This document shows, in pieces, positions 50,131 through 58,952 of a stretch of 64,000 bases of DNA. Numbering within the stretch: the first letter of the stretch is position 1; each line of letters starts with the position of its first letter. This DNA is from Devosia sp. XK-2 (GTDB taxonomy: Bacteria; Pseudomonadota; Alphaproteobacteria; Rhizobiales; Devosiaceae). The translations under genes were made by a program, and so were the position numbers. The DNA is taken from positions 2,996,501 through 3,060,500 of the forward strand of contig NZ_CP146608.1 of NCBI RefSeq assembly GCF_037113415.1. The letters are read 5' to 3'. The notes under the pieces were generated by a model. The model was not told the DNA's origin. It made no database searches and saw only the letters and a program-made list of their open reading frames with translations.

Positions 50131-52149
50131 TTAGCCATAGTCAAAGACGATTGCTGCATGGATATGCAAGCGATCCAGCACGATACCGACACCACCGTCA
50201 TCCAGCTCTGTTAGCGCCAGCGGCGCGCCGGACAGGGCCTCATAGGCGCGCCGCGGCCGCTGCGGCAAGGCAACTCTGGCCGTAACCGGGCCAATGGCCG
50301 GAACGTCCTCGATCATCTCCATTACGCGCGTACCCTCACGCTGCGGCACCGCTTTGCCGCGCACCTGCGGCGGACCATAGAGCAGATGCAGAACATAGCG
50401 GTTCTGTTCAGCCTGGTGTGTCAGGCTGGCTCGGCCGGAGGTTGGAAGGCTGGTCGTGAGAACCTGTCGTGGCATCAGTCGCCGCAGCATGCCGTGCACC
50501 AGCTCGCGGTAGAGCGGCTGCCCCATGCGGTGATAGATCGAGAAAATCGGGAAAGCGATATAGCCCACGCGACCATGAAGCGTTGCGGCCGGGCCGGTTA
50601 CGGGCGCGTCCGGATTGTCCGGCGCGTGCTGGTGTGAGCAAAAATGCGCATAGTTTCTGTTGAAATAGGGCGGCACGATATCGGCCAGCACCTCTGCCCC
50701 ATCGGTCTCAAGCCGCAATCCATTGCCATAGACGACAAAGGGGGTTTGGGGCAGCGTCTCGGCCAGTCCCGGACGTGCCCGGATATAGGTGGGATCGAAC
50801 GCCGCCTCGCCGGCAATCCGTATACCAGCCGGCAAGCAGAGTTGCCCGTCTTCGCCCCGTCCCGAATTGCCCGATAGCAGCAGCGCCCCGCCCTGGCCCA
50901 AAAACTGATCGAGCCGCGATTTGAGCTCGGCGCCGACCGGAATGTCGTCGGGCAGGATAATGACCTTATAGGGCGAGAAGTCCGAAAGGCCGTCGACAAC
51001 GTCGAAGGGCAGGTGCATTTCGAGCAGCATCTGCGCCGCACCGTCATCGGCGGCGACATTGTGGTCGCCCTCGGCATTGAAGAACTCGGACGACAGAATG
51101 GCGATGTCGGAAATCTGCCGAGCGCCTTCCAGGAACGGCTCCAGCTTGGCCACACGCCCATAGGCCGGCGCAATGGAGGCATAGGTATCGGGATTGATCG
51201 CCCCATTGGGATGCAATTGATCGCCGACCAGGCATTTCGACCCGAGCGCCACCATTTGGGCAGCCTCATAGTCGAGCGCATGCGGATGCTTGAAACCCCC
51301 GAACTCGCCCCATGACGTATGGAATTTGCCGGTATGGGCTACATAGTCAAAGCCCAGCGTTGCCGCATAGCGCGCCGAGCTTGGAAAATGATCATAGCCC
51401 CAGCCGCCGGTCGGCAGGCTTTCGAGTTCGAGGTGGCTATAGGGCGCAAAGCGCTTTCGGCCCTGCTTATGGATGTGGCCGCAATTGTAGAAGATGCGCA
51501 GCTCGGGAAATTCCGCGTTGAGCGCCGCGCTCATCTCGGTCCGGAACGTCTCGTTCACCCGCTCATCATTGATCAGGCGGTCCTTTGGATTTTCCGGATC
51601 AAGCCCATCGGCGGCCATGCTGTCCAGGCACGCCTGACAAACGCAGTCGGTCGCCAGGACGATATCGAAAAACAGGCCCGGCGGTTCGTAGGCGCGCACC
51701 ACTTCGCGCGCCTGTCGCAATAGCTCATCCCGATAGGCTTTGTGATTAAGGCAAAGCGTATGCCAGCCCGCCTGCAGCTGATGCGGGTCGAGGCGGCTTG
51801 GAGCGCCCGATCGCACGCGCCATTCAGGATGGAGGCGCGCATTGCGCTCATCCCATTGGACCGAGATATAGATCGGGCTTTCGATATCGGCCGCCTTAAG
51901 CGCGGTAACCATGTCTCCCAGTAGATTGGGCCGGGCCAGATTGGGATGCGGCGCGCCGACATTGGTGGGGTAGTAGGACCAGCCGTGATGGCATTTGGCA
52001 AAGACGGTGACGCTATCCACCTGCGCCGATTTGAAAGTGGACACGAAGTCATTGGCGTCGAAAGCCGCCCCCACATCCGGAATATGCTCGGACGTGTGGA
52101 AATCGAGATGGATTTGCCGATAGCGAAGGGGCTTATTGGTTTCAGGCAT
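50131..52149 (-). CDS. Putative alpha-L-fucosidase, GH151-like (GHL6 family)
   Basis: A 672-residue protein with no signal peptide. It has an N-terminal TIM-barrel region (IHLDFHTSEHIPDVGAAFD; GWSYYPTNVGAPHPNL; LFFDIVLATDCVCQACLD), then a beta-galactosidase-like trimerisation domain (VIILPDDIPVGAELKSRLDQ) and a C-terminal beta domain. This domain order is that of the hypothetical glycosyl hydrolase 6 / GH151 group, which includes alpha-L-fucosidases. A strong AAGGAG site precedes the ATG. It directly follows the second permease (2 bases). Activity on fucosides is inferred from family and locus; I cannot point to a proven catalytic pair. Confidence 0.82.
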   Translation of the reverse strand: MPETNKPLRYRQIHLDFHTSEHIPDVGAAFDANDFVSTFKSAQVDSVTVFAKCHHGWSYYPTNVGAPHPNLARPNLLGDMVTALKAADIESPIYISVQWDERNARLHPEWRVRSGAPSRLDPHQLQAGWHTLCLNHKAYRDELLRQAREVVRAYEPPGLFFDIVLATDCVCQACLDSMAADGLDPENPKDRLINDERVNETFRTEMSAALNAEFPELRIFYNCGHIHKQGRKRFAPYSHLELESLPTGGWGYDHFPSSARYAATLGFDYVAHTGKFHTSWGEFGGFKHPHALDYEAAQMVALGSKCLVGDQLHPNGAINPDTYASIAPAYGRVAKLEPFLEGARQISDIAILSSEFFNAEGDHNVAADDGAAQMLLEMHLPFDVVDGLSDFSPYKVIILPDDIPVGAELKSRLDQFLGQGGALLLSGNSGRGEDGQLCLPAGIRIAGEAAFDPTYIRARPGLAETLPQTPFVVYGNGLRLETDGAEVLADIVPPYFNRNYAHFCSHQHAPDNPDAPVTGPAATLHGRVGYIAFPIFSIYHRMGQPLYRELVHGMLRRLMPRQVLTTSLPTSGRASLTHQAEQNRYVLHLLYGPPQVRGKAVPQREGTRVMEMIEDVPAIGPVTARVALPQRPRRAYEALSGAPLALTELDDGGVGIVLDRLHIHAAIVFDYG

Positions 52150-52151
52150 GA

Positions 52152-52973
52152 CTACTCCTTGGCGCCGGTCCGCGTCTCTGAACCGACGGCGAACTGGCGT
52201 TGAAAAATCAGGAAGACCAGGAGCGGCACGATGGTCGTGACAATCGCGGCCACCGAACGCAGATCCCAGTTGAGTTCATAGGTTCCCGCGACCCGTGTCA
52301 GGAGCACCGGCAGCGGCACATCGGTCCGCAGATAGAGCATGGGCAGCAACAGCGCGTTCCACGTCCACAAGAACTGCAGGATGGCCACCGCAAAGATGGG
52401 CGACAGGCTGTTGGGCAGGACAATATGCCAGAAAATGCGCAGCGGCCCGCAACCGTCTATTCTGCCCGCTTCCACCAATTCCTTGGGAAAATCCTCGAGG
52501 AAATTCTTCACCAGGAAAATCGACCAGGCAAAGCTCAGCCCCACATAGGGGATCAGCACCGATGCAAAATTGTCGAGCAGGCCCAGATCCCGCCAGAGCT
52601 GGAACAGCGGAATGATCACCACCTGCTGCGGCAACACAAAGGCGTTGATAATGATGATCAGCAAGAGGCGCCGGAACGGGAATTTGAGGAAATGAAATGC
52701 ATAGGCGGCGGCCGGGGTCAGCAACATGGTCGCCAGCGTGGCGGTAAATGCCAGCTGCGCCGTGGTCACGAAGGCCCGCGCCAATGGATATTCATCCCAG
52801 ACCCGGAACCAGGCATCGAGGGTGAAGCGCACTGTATCGAGCCGCCACCATCCCAGCGTGACATCCTGCGGCGGCCTGACCGAGGTCACTACGATACCCA
52901 GAATCGGAATAATCCAGATGAAGGCGATGACGCCCACGATCGCAATCGTCCAATGCGGTGTCTTCCCGATCAT
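52152..52973 (-). CDS. CUT1 ABC transporter permease (MalG type), fucoside locus
   Basis: A 273-residue inner-membrane protein with six helices. It starts MIGKTPHWTIAIVGVIAFIW and has the EAA loop ELVEAGRIDGCGPLRIFWHI near residues 180-199. The reading frame extends upstream, but the ATG at 52973 overlaps the preceding permease by four bases and gives the normal N-terminus. Confidence 0.91.
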   Translation of the reverse strand: MIGKTPHWTIAIVGVIAFIWIIPILGIVVTSVRPPQDVTLGWWRLDTVRFTLDAWFRVWDEYPLARAFVTTAQLAFTATLATMLLTPAAAYAFHFLKFPFRRLLLIIIINAFVLPQQVVIIPLFQLWRDLGLLDNFASVLIPYVGLSFAWSIFLVKNFLEDFPKELVEAGRIDGCGPLRIFWHIVLPNSLSPIFAVAILQFLWTWNALLLPMLYLRTDVPLPVLLTRVAGTYELNWDLRSVAAIVTTIVPLLVFLIFQRQFAVGSETRTGAKE

Positions 52974-53932
52974 TTGGCACCTGCCGTACGCTGAATGATG
53001 GCGGGGATGGAAATGACCAGAACCGCAATGAGCAGGACCACCGTGGCGGCAGCGCCATAGCCGAGTTTGAACTGCGTCATGGATTCGCGGTACATGAAAT
53101 AGCCGACCGTTTCGGTGGCCCGGACCGGCCCGCCACCGGTCATCACGAAAATGATGTCGAAGGCCCTGAGCGCGCCGAGCAGATTGATGAACACGGCCAC
53201 GCGCACGCCGGGCATCGAGAGCGGCATCAAAATATGCCGCATGACGGCCAGTGGCTTGGCACCATCCATATAAGCGGCCTCGAGCACCGTGCGCGGAATG
53301 GACTGTACGGCGGCAAAACACAGCATGAGCGGCAGTCCGACCCCGCCCCAGGCCGCCGAGGCGACAATAGCCCATAGCGCCGTGTTCGGATCGCCGAGCC
53401 AGGGATGGGCGAAGCCGGGCAAGCCAAACAGCGAAATGAAGCTGTTAAGCAGGCCCGCCGCATCGGGCCGGAATATGCTGATCCACATATAGCCCACCAC
53501 GGCCTCCGAGACGCCGAAGGCGGTAAAGATCATCAGCCGGAAAATCGTCGTTTGGCGCGGCGCGAAATTGCACAACATCGCCACGGCCCAGCCGATCGAT
53601 ACCGAAATGGCGGTCGTGGACAAGGTAAAGACCAGCGTGGTCACCAGCGTGTTGCGGAAGGCCGGATCGATAAACAGCCGCACATAATTGCCAAGACCGA
53701 TAAAGACCGGCTTGCCCAATCCCTTGATGTCGAAAAAACTCAGCCGGATCGTATCGATCAACGGATAGATGACCGAGACGCCGAACAGGATCAGCACCGG
53801 AACCAGCAATATGGCGGCCGCGGTGACATCACCCAGACGCCGCCTGCCATGGGCGGGCAGCTTGCGCCGCCCGCCAGGCAGGGAGTGTCCCGCGCTTGAC
53901 ACCGTCGCCGCCGAAACGACGGGCGCGGCCAT
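52970..53932 (-). CDS. CUT1 ABC transporter permease (MalF type), fucoside locus
   Basis: A 320-residue inner-membrane protein. A 35-residue basic N-terminal tail (GGRRKLPAHGRRR) precedes six helices starting at TAAAILLVPVLILFGVSVIY. The EAA loop is EAAYMDGAKPLAVMRHILMP near residues 220-239. The ATG overlaps the binding protein's stop by one base (TGATG), a sign of coupled translation. A TTG one codon upstream is possible but unneeded. Confidence 0.91.
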   Translation of the reverse strand: MAAPVVSAATVSSAGHSLPGGRRKLPAHGRRRLGDVTAAAILLVPVLILFGVSVIYPLIDTIRLSFFDIKGLGKPVFIGLGNYVRLFIDPAFRNTLVTTLVFTLSTTAISVSIGWAVAMLCNFAPRQTTIFRLMIFTAFGVSEAVVGYMWISIFRPDAAGLLNSFISLFGLPGFAHPWLGDPNTALWAIVASAAWGGVGLPLMLCFAAVQSIPRTVLEAAYMDGAKPLAVMRHILMPLSMPGVRVAVFINLLGALRAFDIIFVMTGGGPVRATETVGYFMYRESMTQFKLGYGAAATVVLLIAVLVISIPAIIQRTAGAK

Positions 53933-55224
53933 CAATAGACTTCCATTGCCTTGGCTTCGATCGCTGCGGTAACCGCGTCGATCGTCTCCTCGGAAGGATC
54001 CTGCAAAAACCGCTGCAATTGCACCCGGTATTCATCGACCAGGTCGCCCGGCAGCAGGTCGCCCAGAACGAACTGGACATTGGAGTCCGCAACGGCGGCC
54101 GTCGCTACCTGCTGGACCGGCCCAAGCAGGCTTGTATCGGCATTGTTGCTGGGCGATGCATAGCCATATTCGGCCAGGATCTCGGTCGCTTCCGGGCTAA
54201 GCAGATAGTCCATAAAGGCCACCGCCGCATCCGGATTAGCGCTATTTGCGGTCAGTACCACTTCCTTGGCGTCCACGCTTGCCGTGTCGTCATGCCCCAT
54301 TCCAAGCGCGGGGAACTGGAAGAGCGAGTAATCGACACCTTCCTCAAGGCCATATTCATTGATGGCCCGACCATTCATCCACATGCCGATAAGCAGAAAA
54401 TTTGCATTGTCGGCGGTGAAAATCTGATCGGCCGCATAGTCCCAATCGCCCGCAAACATCTGCTCGGGCGTGCCGCAGCACCCCGCATTGAGCATTTCGG
54501 CATATTTACGCAGCGTCTGCTTGACCACCTCGTCGGTCCAGGGGATCTCGCGCGAGGCGAGCTTGCTGGCCGCCTCGACGCCGCCAACCCGCAAGAGAAG
54601 GTTTTCGAACCACTCGCCATGCGCCCAATATTTGGCCGGCATGGCCACCGGCGTGGCATAGCCCGCGCCCTTGAGCGTCTCGATGGCGCCCAGGAATTCC
54701 TCCCAGGTCTGGGGAGGCTCGACCCCCGCTTCCTCGAGGTGACTGGTCTTGTACCAGATGCCGGACCGGTCGCCGAACGTATAGGTGACGCCGTAGGTCA
54801 CCCCGTCTGTCTGGCTCAGAGCCTTCCAGGAAGCGCCCAGATCCTCATCCCAATTCTGCGCCGTCCAAATGTCATCAATCGGCGTGATGATACCGGCATC
54901 GGCCAGTTCAGCGCGAAAGGCAGGCCAGGTATTGATGATCAGATCGACCCGCTCACCACCCAGAAGTGCCGTCCGCATCGGGCCGCGCGCATCACCCTGA
55001 ACGGTCAGTCCGACTTCCCGGATGCTCACGCCAGGATTGCGTTCGGTAAAATCCTCCTCGAGACGCGTCCACATCGCCCCTTCGCTGCCGCCCAGCCATT
55101 GCAGGATAACCAGCTCTCCGCTGACATCCTGCGCCAGGGCAGAGCCGCCCACACTCATGAGCGCCGACAACGCAACGCCGGACAAAAATGCACGGCGCCC
55201 AACGGCGCCCGACAATTTGATCAT
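53932..55224 (-). CDS. Extracellular solute-binding protein, family 1, fucoside locus
   Basis: A 430-residue periplasmic binding protein and first gene of the fucoside unit. The N-terminus has GRRAFLSGVALSALMSVGG, which resembles a twin-arginine or Sec signal; cleavage is likely after ALA-Q. The family 1 fold is shown by GELVILQWLGGSEGAMWTR at the mature start and YKTSHLEEAGVEPPQTWEEF further on. A very strong GGAGGAGGAG site precedes the ATG. A LacI-type operator lies 53 bases upstream. The ligand is probably a fucosylated oligosaccharide, by context. Confidence 0.92.
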   Translation of the reverse strand: MIKLSGAVGRRAFLSGVALSALMSVGGSALAQDVSGELVILQWLGGSEGAMWTRLEEDFTERNPGVSIREVGLTVQGDARGPMRTALLGGERVDLIINTWPAFRAELADAGIITPIDDIWTAQNWDEDLGASWKALSQTDGVTYGVTYTFGDRSGIWYKTSHLEEAGVEPPQTWEEFLGAIETLKGAGYATPVAMPAKYWAHGEWFENLLLRVGGVEAASKLASREIPWTDEVVKQTLRKYAEMLNAGCCGTPEQMFAGDWDYAADQIFTADNANFLLIGMWMNGRAINEYGLEEGVDYSLFQFPALGMGHDDTASVDAKEVVLTANSANPDAAVAFMDYLLSPEATEILAEYGYASPSNNADTSLLGPVQQVATAAVADSNVQFVLGDLLPGDLVDEYRVQLQRFLQDPSEETIDAVTAAIEAKAMEVY

Positions 55225-55531
55225 GATGTTCTCCTCCTCCGCCTGACCCGGCTCATCGTGACCGGATTATCAAGCTAGATGACAACGTTATCATCTTAGT
55301 TGCAGATGGCAAGAGCCCGTCGACAAATCGCTGACGCCCAGGGAGCAAACGAACGCCGCCCGGTAGAAGGGTCATAACCAGACCATTGAAATACAACGAA
55401 ATTTCAGCGCCTTAACGCCGCATTTCAATTAGCCGGCAAGCCATCGGCGCAGGTGGCGAACAACATCAAATCAGGGGCGCGCAACGCCCTGCGCCAAAAG
55501 ACACCCCCATCCCAGGACAGGCGGCACCGCC
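55225..55531. other. Regulatory intergenic region between the fucoside operon and the AraC gene
   Basis: These 307 bases contain no gene. Near the left end lie the strong ribosome-binding site of the binding protein and the LacI-type operator (listed separately). Further right an inverted repeat ATTGAAAT (55385-55392) and ATTTCAAT (55422-55429) flanks an A/T-rich stretch with AAATTTCA between. It could be an activator site for the operon or the end of the AraC transcript. No clear terminator was found. Confidence 0.6.
55277..55296 (-). promoter_or_regulatory. LacI-family operator in front of the fucoside operon
   Basis: Minus-strand AGATGATAAC-GTTGTCATCT is a 20-bp palindrome with a central CG and one mismatch, the form bound by LacI-family repressors. 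It starts 53 bases upstream of the binding protein gene, where it could block the promoter. The LacI gene within the same unit is the likely binder. Confidence 0.75.
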
Positions 55532-56521
55532 CTATCCAATGACGCTGCGGATCGTTTCAATCGGCAATTCATGGAAGGTTTGCGTGTAATAGGCGGCGAA
55601 GCGCCCCAGGTGATAGAAGCCATTTTCCATGGCGATCTCCGCGACACCTCGCCGGGCGTCTTCCGGGTTCAGCATGGCGCGGCGCGCCCCGTCCAACCGG
55701 ATATGGCGCAGCCAGATACGCGGACTCACGCCCACAGCCTGCACGAAGGCGCTTCTCACCACATGCTCCGGCAAGTCCATGGAGCGAACCAGCGCCGCAA
55801 CGCTCAATTCCGAATGAGGCATTGCATCGACATGGCGCCGCGCCCGCCGGACAACCGATTGCGCATAGGTCTCCGTCAACTGCTTGTGCTCCATGCCCGA
55901 AAGGAACGCGCAAAGATCGGAGACCCTGTCGACGATATAGCCCGGCAGCACCTTGCCGAGTTCGCGAGGTGACCGCCTCAGCCCCTCGGGCGCCGTGGCC
56001 AGCACCGACGAAATCCATGCACTGAGCTCATGTGCGCCGGGATAAGCCTCAATGCTGCATAGAGGTCCTGTACGCCGCAGGTCGAGCCCGGGAAGGTCAG
56101 CAGCCTCCAGTGTCACGTAATAGCCTTGCGTTTGCGACGCTGTGACCACACTGATCTCGTGCCCGCCGGCATGCAGGAAACCGGGCGCCTCCCGCGGCGC
56201 ACCATTGATCCGACTTTGATCCGAAGCTGGTAAGATCAACACCACCTTGCCGACCGGCGGAGAAGTGGTTTCGGCAACGCTGACATTGAGCCGCTCTTCG
56301 CTGACACTGACCCGGCCAAAATCGAGCTGCGTCACACTCCCGTCAAAGCGCCCACTGCCCATCTGCGTATAGCGCTGACGCCAGTCCTTGAGCCCACGCT
56401 CCTGCTCGGACGCATCAGCAAATGTGGCAATTGAAAAGCTCGGTTGCACGAGGGAGGCACTCCGCCAGTGCCCGAGTCCTACCCTTCGAACAAAAAGAGA
56501 GCAACGCAAAAATGTGCTCAT
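55532..56521 (-). CDS. AraC-family transcriptional regulator, amine locus
   Basis: A 329-residue regulator. The C-terminal double HTH is visible in LSVAALVRSMDLPEHVVRSAF and GVAEIAMENGFYHLGRFAAYY, near residues 240-315. The N-terminal half is a sensor without recognised motif. The start at 56521 is adjacent to a palindrome and has no ribosome-binding site; a GTG at 56449 with CGGAG upstream is an equally plausible start and gives the more usual N-terminus. It is divergent from the amine dehydrogenase heavy chain gene, so it is the likely regulator of that cluster, perhaps responding to the amine. Confidence 0.88.
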   Translation of the reverse strand: MSTFLRCSLFVRRVGLGHWRSASLVQPSFSIATFADASEQERGLKDWRQRYTQMGSGRFDGSVTQLDFGRVSVSEERLNVSVAETTSPPVGKVVLILPASDQSRINGAPREAPGFLHAGGHEISVVTASQTQGYYVTLEAADLPGLDLRRTGPLCSIEAYPGAHELSAWISSVLATAPEGLRRSPRELGKVLPGYIVDRVSDLCAFLSGMEHKQLTETYAQSVVRRARRHVDAMPHSELSVAALVRSMDLPEHVVRSAFVQAVGVSPRIWLRHIRLDGARRAMLNPEDARRGVAEIAMENGFYHLGRFAAYYTQTFHELPIETIRSVIG

Positions 56522-56535
56522 AATATGTGCATATT
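56522..56535. promoter_or_regulatory. A/T-rich palindrome between araC-type and heavy chain genes
   Basis: AATATG-TG-CATATT is a perfect 14-bp palindrome in a short A/T-rich island, unlike the GC-rich surroundings. It lies 73 bases before the heavy chain start and touches the first possible AraC start codon. It is a candidate regulator site. Confidence 0.4.
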
Positions 56536-56607
56536 CTTTTTCGATATCGGATTTCGCTGCATCGATTGGGCTGTTGTTCTGCCGTCTCCGCGAAGAAGGA
56601 GATAACG

Positions 56608-57768
56608 ATGGTCAAAAAAATCTCGGTCCTGACATGCACGGCCGTGCTGGCCGCGCTTGCCGCCCCGGCCGGCATATGGGCCCAGGACGACACTTTTGTT
56701 CCCGAGACGCTCTCGGCCAAGGAGCGCGTTGATCCGGGCCCGAAAGTTTTTGTCAACGTACAGAACTGGGGTGGCGGGCCGAGTCTGGTCCGCTTCTATT
56801 CGGCCGACGATCTTTCGCTTGTCGGAACCGTCAATGGCGGCGCCCAGAGCCATTTCGCGCTCTCCCGGGATGGCAAGACGGTCTATATGGTTTCGGGCTT
56901 CTATAGCCGCCTGAGCTCAGGCACGGGCGAGCATGTGCTGCAGGTCTTCGACGTCGATACGGCGACCCTGACCAAGGAAATCCAGCTTCCCGTCAAGGTA
57001 ACCCAATATACGGACGATGCGGCCCTGATGCAGCTCAGCGCCGACGAGAAATATGCCTATATCCAGAATGCCACTCCGGCCACTTCGGTCACTGTAGTTG
57101 ATCTGGAGAAAGGCGAAGTGGTTCAGGAAGTGCCCTCGCCCGGATGCTTCGGTATCTACCCGACCCTGGAAGGCCACGCCTATTCCACCATATGCGGAGA
57201 CGGCACCTTCAATACCATGACGCTGAGTGCCGACGGCACGAGCTTCGAGTCGGAAAAGAGCGAGGTCATCTTCGACCCTCAGGACGACCCCATCTACCTG
57301 TCCTTCGATCGGGCCGGCAGCGATCTGCTCTTTATTTCCTATAAAGGCGTCGTTCATCGCCTCTCTGACGGTGACGGTGTGATCACCCAAGTTTCGACCG
57401 CTCCGATTGCCGATGGCATTGAGGGCGATTGGGGCACGTCAGGCTATACCGTTGTCAGCTACAACGAACCCAATGGCATCCTCTTCGTGCCTATGGCATC
57501 GGGCCGCCATGACGGCTCGCACTACCACGGCGCCGAAGAAATCTGGGCCTATGACCTGGAGAATAGCAAGCTTCTCTACCGCTCGCCGGTGGACAGCCTC
57601 AACGCGCTCATCACCACCGACGACGCCGTCCCAACCCTATTTGGCCTCAGCCTGCAGACGGGTCTGGTGACCAAATATGAGGTGGATCCAGAAGCCAAAT
57701 TCGTTGCCAAAAAGGTAGCCGAACACGATGCGGGCGGCTTCGCCACAACCCTGGTCGCCAAGCCATGA
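56608..57768 (+). CDS. aauB: TTQ amine dehydrogenase heavy chain, aromatic-amine type
   Basis: Large subunit of a periplasmic quinoprotein that oxidises primary amines to aldehyde and ammonia. 386 residues: signal peptide MVKKISVLTCTAVLAALAAP, cleaved after WAQ or nearby, then a seven-bladed propeller. Blocks such as YIQNATPATSVTVVDLEKGE, STICGDGTFNTMTL and FDPQDDPIYLSF match my recollection of aromatic amine dehydrogenase (Alcaligenes) better than methylamine dehydrogenase. AAGGAG precedes the ATG at 56608; the open frame further left is rejected. Coupled to mauE by an ATGA overlap. The exact substrate, methylamine or an aralkylamine such as tyramine, needs testing; the aromatic assignment is from remembered sequence patterns. 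Confidence 0.85.
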   Translation: MVKKISVLTCTAVLAALAAPAGIWAQDDTFVPETLSAKERVDPGPKVFVNVQNWGGGPSLVRFYSADDLSLVGTVNGGAQSHFALSRDGKTVYMVSGFYSRLSSGTGEHVLQVFDVDTATLTKEIQLPVKVTQYTDDAALMQLSADEKYAYIQNATPATSVTVVDLEKGEVVQEVPSPGCFGIYPTLEGHAYSTICGDGTFNTMTLSADGTSFESEKSEVIFDPQDDPIYLSFDRAGSDLLFISYKGVVHRLSDGDGVITQVSTAPIADGIEGDWGTSGYTVVSYNEPNGILFVPMASGRHDGSHYHGAEEIWAYDLENSKLLYRSPVDSLNALITTDDAVPTLFGLSLQTGLVTKYEVDPEAKFVAKKVAEHDAGGFATTLVAKP

Positions 57769-58298
57769 TCGAGGTGAACCCTGCCTCCCTTGTCGCCGCA
57801 GCGCTCACGGTTTTCATCAGCCTGATCTTCGCCCGGGCGGCCTGGCACAAAATGGGCGAGTTCACCGAGTTCACCGGCTTCGTCGCCGATTATCGGCTCC
57901 TGCCCGAACCACTTGTGATCCCGGTCTCCTATGGCATCGTCGCGGCAGAGGTCGTGGCCGTGGCGCTGCAATTTATCCCCGCTGGCCGGCCATTTGGCCT
58001 GGCCATCGCGGTCGCAATGCTGCTGCTCTATGGGTACTCCATGGCCGTCAATATCCGTCGGGGTCGCATCACCATCGAATGCGGCTGTGGCGGTGCCGCG
58101 CAACCCCTCTCCTGGGCACTGGTCGCCCGCAACGGTCTCCTCGCCGCCTTCGGTCTTCTCGCCACGGCCCTGCCTATGGGATCGCTTGGGCCGGCCGATG
58201 CCGTGGCGGCTATCGTCTCGGGCTTTGCGCTCTGGGTGGCCTACCTCCTCATCGAACAGATCCTGTCCAATGCGTCCCTCGCCCGGCTCACCCGCTGA
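57765..58298 (+). CDS. mauE: Amine dehydrogenase accessory membrane protein, MauE/AauE type
   Basis: A 177-residue inner-membrane protein with four to five helices (ALTVFISLIFARAAWHKMGE at the start). The conserved CGCGG motif near residue 106 (IECGCGGAAQ) is typical of MauE. The family is needed, with MauD, to make and stabilise the disulfide-rich light chain, probably by passing electrons across the membrane. It overlaps the heavy chain gene by four bases and is followed by mauD. Confidence 0.9.
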   Translation: MIEVNPASLVAAALTVFISLIFARAAWHKMGEFTEFTGFVADYRLLPEPLVIPVSYGIVAAEVVAVALQFIPAGRPFGLAIAVAMLLLYGYSMAVNIRRGRITIECGCGGAAQPLSWALVARNGLLAAFGLLATALPMGSLGPADAVAAIVSGFALWVAYLLIEQILSNASLARLTR

Positions 58299-58320
58299 CG
58301 CCGTTTCGGAGTTTTTTTCC

Positions 58321-58920
58321 ATGACACTTGTCTATTTTGCCCTCACCATCCTCTTTGCCCTGGTCATCGCGCTGACCGTCGGCCTCCTCGCCCTGGGACG
58401 CCAGGTCGGCGTTCTCTTCGAGCGCGTCTCACCCATGGGCGCCCTGGTCAACGACTCTGGTCCCGAAGTCGGTCAGCAGACGCCGCTGTTCAGCCTGCCC
58501 AGCCTCACCGGCGGCACCGTCAATCTCGGCCCCAAGCCAGGCAAGGCCACGCTGGTTTTCTTCCTCTCGCCCACATGTCCGGTCTGCAAGAAGCTGCTGC
58601 CCGTCATCGACTCGGTACGCAAGGCAGAGTCGCACTGGCTCGACGTGGTTTTGGCCAGCGACGGACAGAAGGCCCAGCACGAGCGCTTCATCGAAACGGC
58701 TAAGCTCGGCGATTACCCCTATGTCGTCTCGACCGAACTGGGTCTGGCCTATCGCGTCGCCCGCCTGCCCTACGCGGTGCTCTTCGACCAGCACGGGACC
58801 ATCCGCGCCAAGGGCCTGATCAATAGCCGCGAGCAATTCGACAGCCTCTTCAATGCCTATGACATGAAGGTTGCCTCGATCCAATCCTACATCGACCAGC
58901 AGCCGGCGGTTCAGCACTAG
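58321..58920 (+). CDS. mauD: Amine dehydrogenase accessory thioredoxin-like protein, MauD/AauD type
   Basis: A 199-residue periplasmic protein with an N-terminal membrane anchor (LVYFALTILFALVIALTVGL) and a thioredoxin domain. The redox motif CPVC (about 84-87, SPTCPVCKKLLPVIDSV) is that of MauD. It forms or isomerises the six disulfides of the light chain before TTQ is made. It begins 22 bases after mauE; the longer frame upstream belongs to a shadow of mauE and is not used. Confidence 0.92.
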   Translation: MTLVYFALTILFALVIALTVGLLALGRQVGVLFERVSPMGALVNDSGPEVGQQTPLFSLPSLTGGTVNLGPKPGKATLVFFLSPTCPVCKKLLPVIDSVRKAESHWLDVVLASDGQKAQHERFIETAKLGDYPYVVSTELGLAYRVARLPYAVLFDQHGTIRAKGLINSREQFDSLFNAYDMKVASIQSYIDQQPAVQH

Positions 58921-58952
58921 CCCCCGCACAGCCCAAATCAAGGAGAGCCGTC

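Noticed and set aside
56560-56590. Possible sigma-54 promoter (GG-N10-GC) before the amine heavy chain gene
   Set aside because: Only the GG and GC dinucleotides match; flanking consensus is poor and the start site would fall almost on the ribosome-binding site.
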